Source of the DNA: Burhinus oedicnemus
Taxonomy: Eukaryota > Chordata > Aves > Charadriiformes > Burhinidae
Reading direction: 5' to 3'
Length of the DNA stretch: 64,000 nucleotides
Assembly (NCBI GenBank): GCA_008921705.1
Contig: VFFE01006593.1
Location: forward strand, 310,001-374,000
Under the pieces are notes generated by a model, which did not search any database, was not told the DNA's origin, and was given only the letters and a program-made list of their open reading frames with translations. A program made the translations under genes and the position numbers. Shown here in pieces: positions 61,241-64,000 of this stretch; position 1 is the stretch's first letter, and each line of letters opens with the position of its first letter.

Positions 61241-64000
61241 AAAAGCCTTCTAGTGAAGCCAACCCACAACATTGATCATCTATGACACCTTCCTCTGTGA
61301 TGTATTATGTTGGTGATGGGAGGACAAGAACTATATGCTCTTTCCAAGACTCTGGTGTGCTTGCTTTGACGCAATTACCTAACGTTATTTGAAACACCTA
61401 ACCCTGCACTGAATCTTGACCTTTTTAGTGCCGTTCTTCATTCCTTTCCTAACAATACCAGATAGCCCATCTGACAGACTGCTGCTCATCACTGAGCTGA
61501 TGCTTTCAGAAAACTAGTCACAGTGATATCAATGTGCCTTTCCTGAACAGAGCCAGCTAATGAAGAGCCAGCTGTTTGTACAGCTAATACTGTTTTTCCA
61601 CAGGCACAAAAAAGCTTTGTATTTTTCTACGCTAAATTTAAATCTCTCATTTTATCAGGCAGTTCTCTTAGAAGATTTGGTAAGACCCTTTCATAGCATG
61701 TTTTAATGTGTTTGATTAGCCTAAATAATTCTGTAGCACGCACAAAGTCTGTCACCCCGCCTTTATGGGAGCAAGAAGATAAAAGTCCCAGATCCCAGCA
61801 CAGATGTTGGTAGGATGCCCCTGAGAGCTCTCTTGGCAGGTTAGCAGCACCGGTGACCTGAACCAGCATAAGTCAGACAGTGTGATATGCCATCGTTTTT
61901 TACTCAACGGCACTCGAATGAAATTGCGGACTAAAGCACTCTTATCAGCAGTGGGAGGGAAAGAGGATGCCAGTCTCTCCTCTGCCTTGTAGGAGTCTGG
62001 TGCTATCATTCAAAAAGAAAAATGGTTCCGGGTTAGAAGTGATAGGACTTTGCAGCTTGTCTCAGGTTCAGATGGAGATCAACCCCCTGTTACTCTACAG
62101 ATGATGGAGGAAATTCTTGCTAGACAGACATGCAATATCGGAAGCATCACAGAAATCGCATTCTGATGGCATTTCTGGAGCTCAGTGATCAACATGATAA
62201 TTAAGCCAATGTGAATTGAATTCATCCTGCAGCTGACTCATTTAAAAGTGCCAGGTTTGATGTTGCAAGAAGCACCAATGTTTCACACTGTGACACACTG
62301 AAGCTGTTCCTGGCCTGTGCCAGCGATGTTCCAGCTATTACAATCTATGAATGAATTCTCAGGCTGAAGAGGCCAAGTGAGTTGTGAAAACATTGCTCTT
62401 TCTTATTGCCTTATCAGTACAGACTGAGAGGAAATTCAAAAAGATCTGTGGCAAGCCACATGTTCCAATAATTCCTTGAACTTGGATGTGAACTGGAAGA
62501 GCAACTACCAGAGAATTATCTGAATTAGTTCAAAAGGCCTGTGGACTCTCACTCCAAAATCCAAAGAATTTATGAGGAAACAAGAAACATCTTTTCATCA
62601 AAGATATCAAAGAGCTGGATATTTCTTCTCTTAGCACATTGGGTTGAAGGTTAAATCTTCCCAAGTTTTTTACCAGAAAGCCTAAAGAACATCCTAGCTC
62701 CTGAAGAAAAGTCAAAGTTGCAGGGGTGAGAGAGATTCGATCTCACACTTCACTTGCTCTGGGACAAAGAATGAAGCCGACCTCTTCCACATCCCAGGCA
62801 AAGGTTGTTCCTGGAAATTAACTTGGCCAAAATTAATTCATTTTTTAGAGAAGTTTAGATTTTAATAAATTGGTAATTTCCAGTGACTGAAGTTTTCATT
62901 AAGAAGACTTTGTTCTTCTCCAATGACACTGACCTCTCCCACTGTGAAGGAAAACTTGCCATCTTATTTTATAAAGTTTCCTAATTAAGTCATTTCCTGT
63001 CTCTGTTTTATTTTTAAAGCACTTGCAGCCAGAACAGCTTTAATTTGAGCCCAACGATAACAATATTTACTCATTGCGCTACATACGTAGCCAAAAATGA
63101 TCCTAACTGCTTAAGCACTGACGCCAGTTTCTTCTGCTTTTGCAGAGCCTGTTAAAACCAAAAAGTCCTCTCTATGTTTTTACCATTTATTTCAACAGTG
63201 ACATACAAAAGAGAAAAAATGTACTGAGGGCCGATCTGCTCCTTCCAATATGAATTATCAGGATCTTAAATAAGCCACAACAAAACCAAAGCTCTGGCTT
63301 GTGGTACACAAGCCCATGTTACAGCAGGTAAAGCCTACCTAGGGTAGCAATCACCTGTCCTTAAGGAAGAAAACTTTCATTCTCTTGCTTAGCTACAATC
63401 TTCATGTAGTAGGAACTTAAAAATTAAATATTTCAAGGGCTGGTAAGGAAGAGCAGGAAGCTGCCAAACCCACACTTATGGGAGCATCAGTCAAGTGAAG
63501 GCTTGCTTTACCGCTATCTTATTGTCACATGCTCGTAATCAGCCAACAGGGCAATTCTCATTGTGCATATGCATGTGGGATAAGAGCCTGAAGTTAGTGG
63601 GAGCTTTGCCCTTATTTTGAGTAGGAATAGGATTGTATCCCATTGTATACCTCGAGTATCATTCATTCCTAAAAACTGTATGCTCCATTCATGTTCAATG
63701 TGGCATCTGCTCACGTGTCACACCAGTGACTGGGAGCAAGATCTGCTTTCCGGTAGCTGACTGCGTATGCTAATTATTGAGACAAACCTTTAGATCTCTC
63801 CTAGGCAAGAACTGCTTCAGCAAGCTGTTCTCCAGCATGAGTCCTATTTGTTTTGAGCCTTTTGTGCAAGAGTTTTGGGCAAATGGAGTTACCGGAAAAG
63901 GCAGCTGCAAGGTTTCCTTGTAATTCTCAGAAACAGTCGTTTAAAGAAAGAGCTGTCACGTGTCACAACCAAATGCTCTTTAGGAAAATTCCCCCCACCC
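61241..64000. other. Intergenic DNA, no gene recognised
   Basis: 2.8 kb in which I searched the minus strand for IL1R2 Ig, transmembrane or tail exons and found none. Several frames of 60-85 codons have no family likeness. Confidence 0.5.

Noticed and set aside
1..64000. CRISPR arrays, operons, tRNA and rRNA genes
   Set aside because: None seen. The repeat and exon structure is that of a vertebrate nuclear genome.

Overview
The window is vertebrate nuclear DNA and almost certainly avian. It has long introns with GT/AG borders, one CpG island, many 5'-truncated CR1 LINEs with the short tandem 3' ends typical of birds (variants of ATTCTATG), and ERV-type solo LTRs of avian families. I see no bacterial-style operons, CRISPR arrays, or rRNA or tRNA genes.

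The main content is one gene on the minus strand, the interleukin-1 receptor type 1 (IL1R1), from about 29.0 kb (CpG island) down to about 0.8 kb (distal poly(A) signal). I could place ten coding exons with GT/AG borders. Their lengths (61, 232, 190, 175, 60, 121, 146, 144, 165 and 377 nt) sum to 1671 nt, which is 556 codons plus a stop, with all phases agreeing. The order is signal peptide, three Ig domains, a transmembrane helix and a cytoplasmic TIR domain. A roughly 3 kb 3'UTR probably runs to an AATAAA at 836-841, and another AATAAA overlaps the stop codon. The introns hold an LTR with a perfect 5-bp target duplication, two CR1 fragments and an (AAAAAT)n microsatellite. Noncoding 5' exon(s) are likely between 23.5 and 29.1 kb, but their borders are only candidates.

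From 29.4 to 64 kb I find no complete gene. The stretch contains CR1 copies (30.25-31.10, 55.29-56.53, 57.71-58.08 and 60.39-61.10 kb), ancient CR1 relics (46.0-46.5, and 60.24-61.24 kb interrupted by a younger CR1), and an LTR nested inside another repeat (37.2-39.5 kb). It also contains a 39-bp tandem duplication, a pyrimidine-rich tract and a single exon-like segment at 58.77-58.89 kb that resembles one exon of an A1 (pepsin/cathepsin-type) aspartic peptidase. In other vertebrates IL1R2 lies next to IL1R1 on this side; no IL1R2 exon was recognised here.

All identifications come from reading the sequence and from remembered family features; no database search was run.
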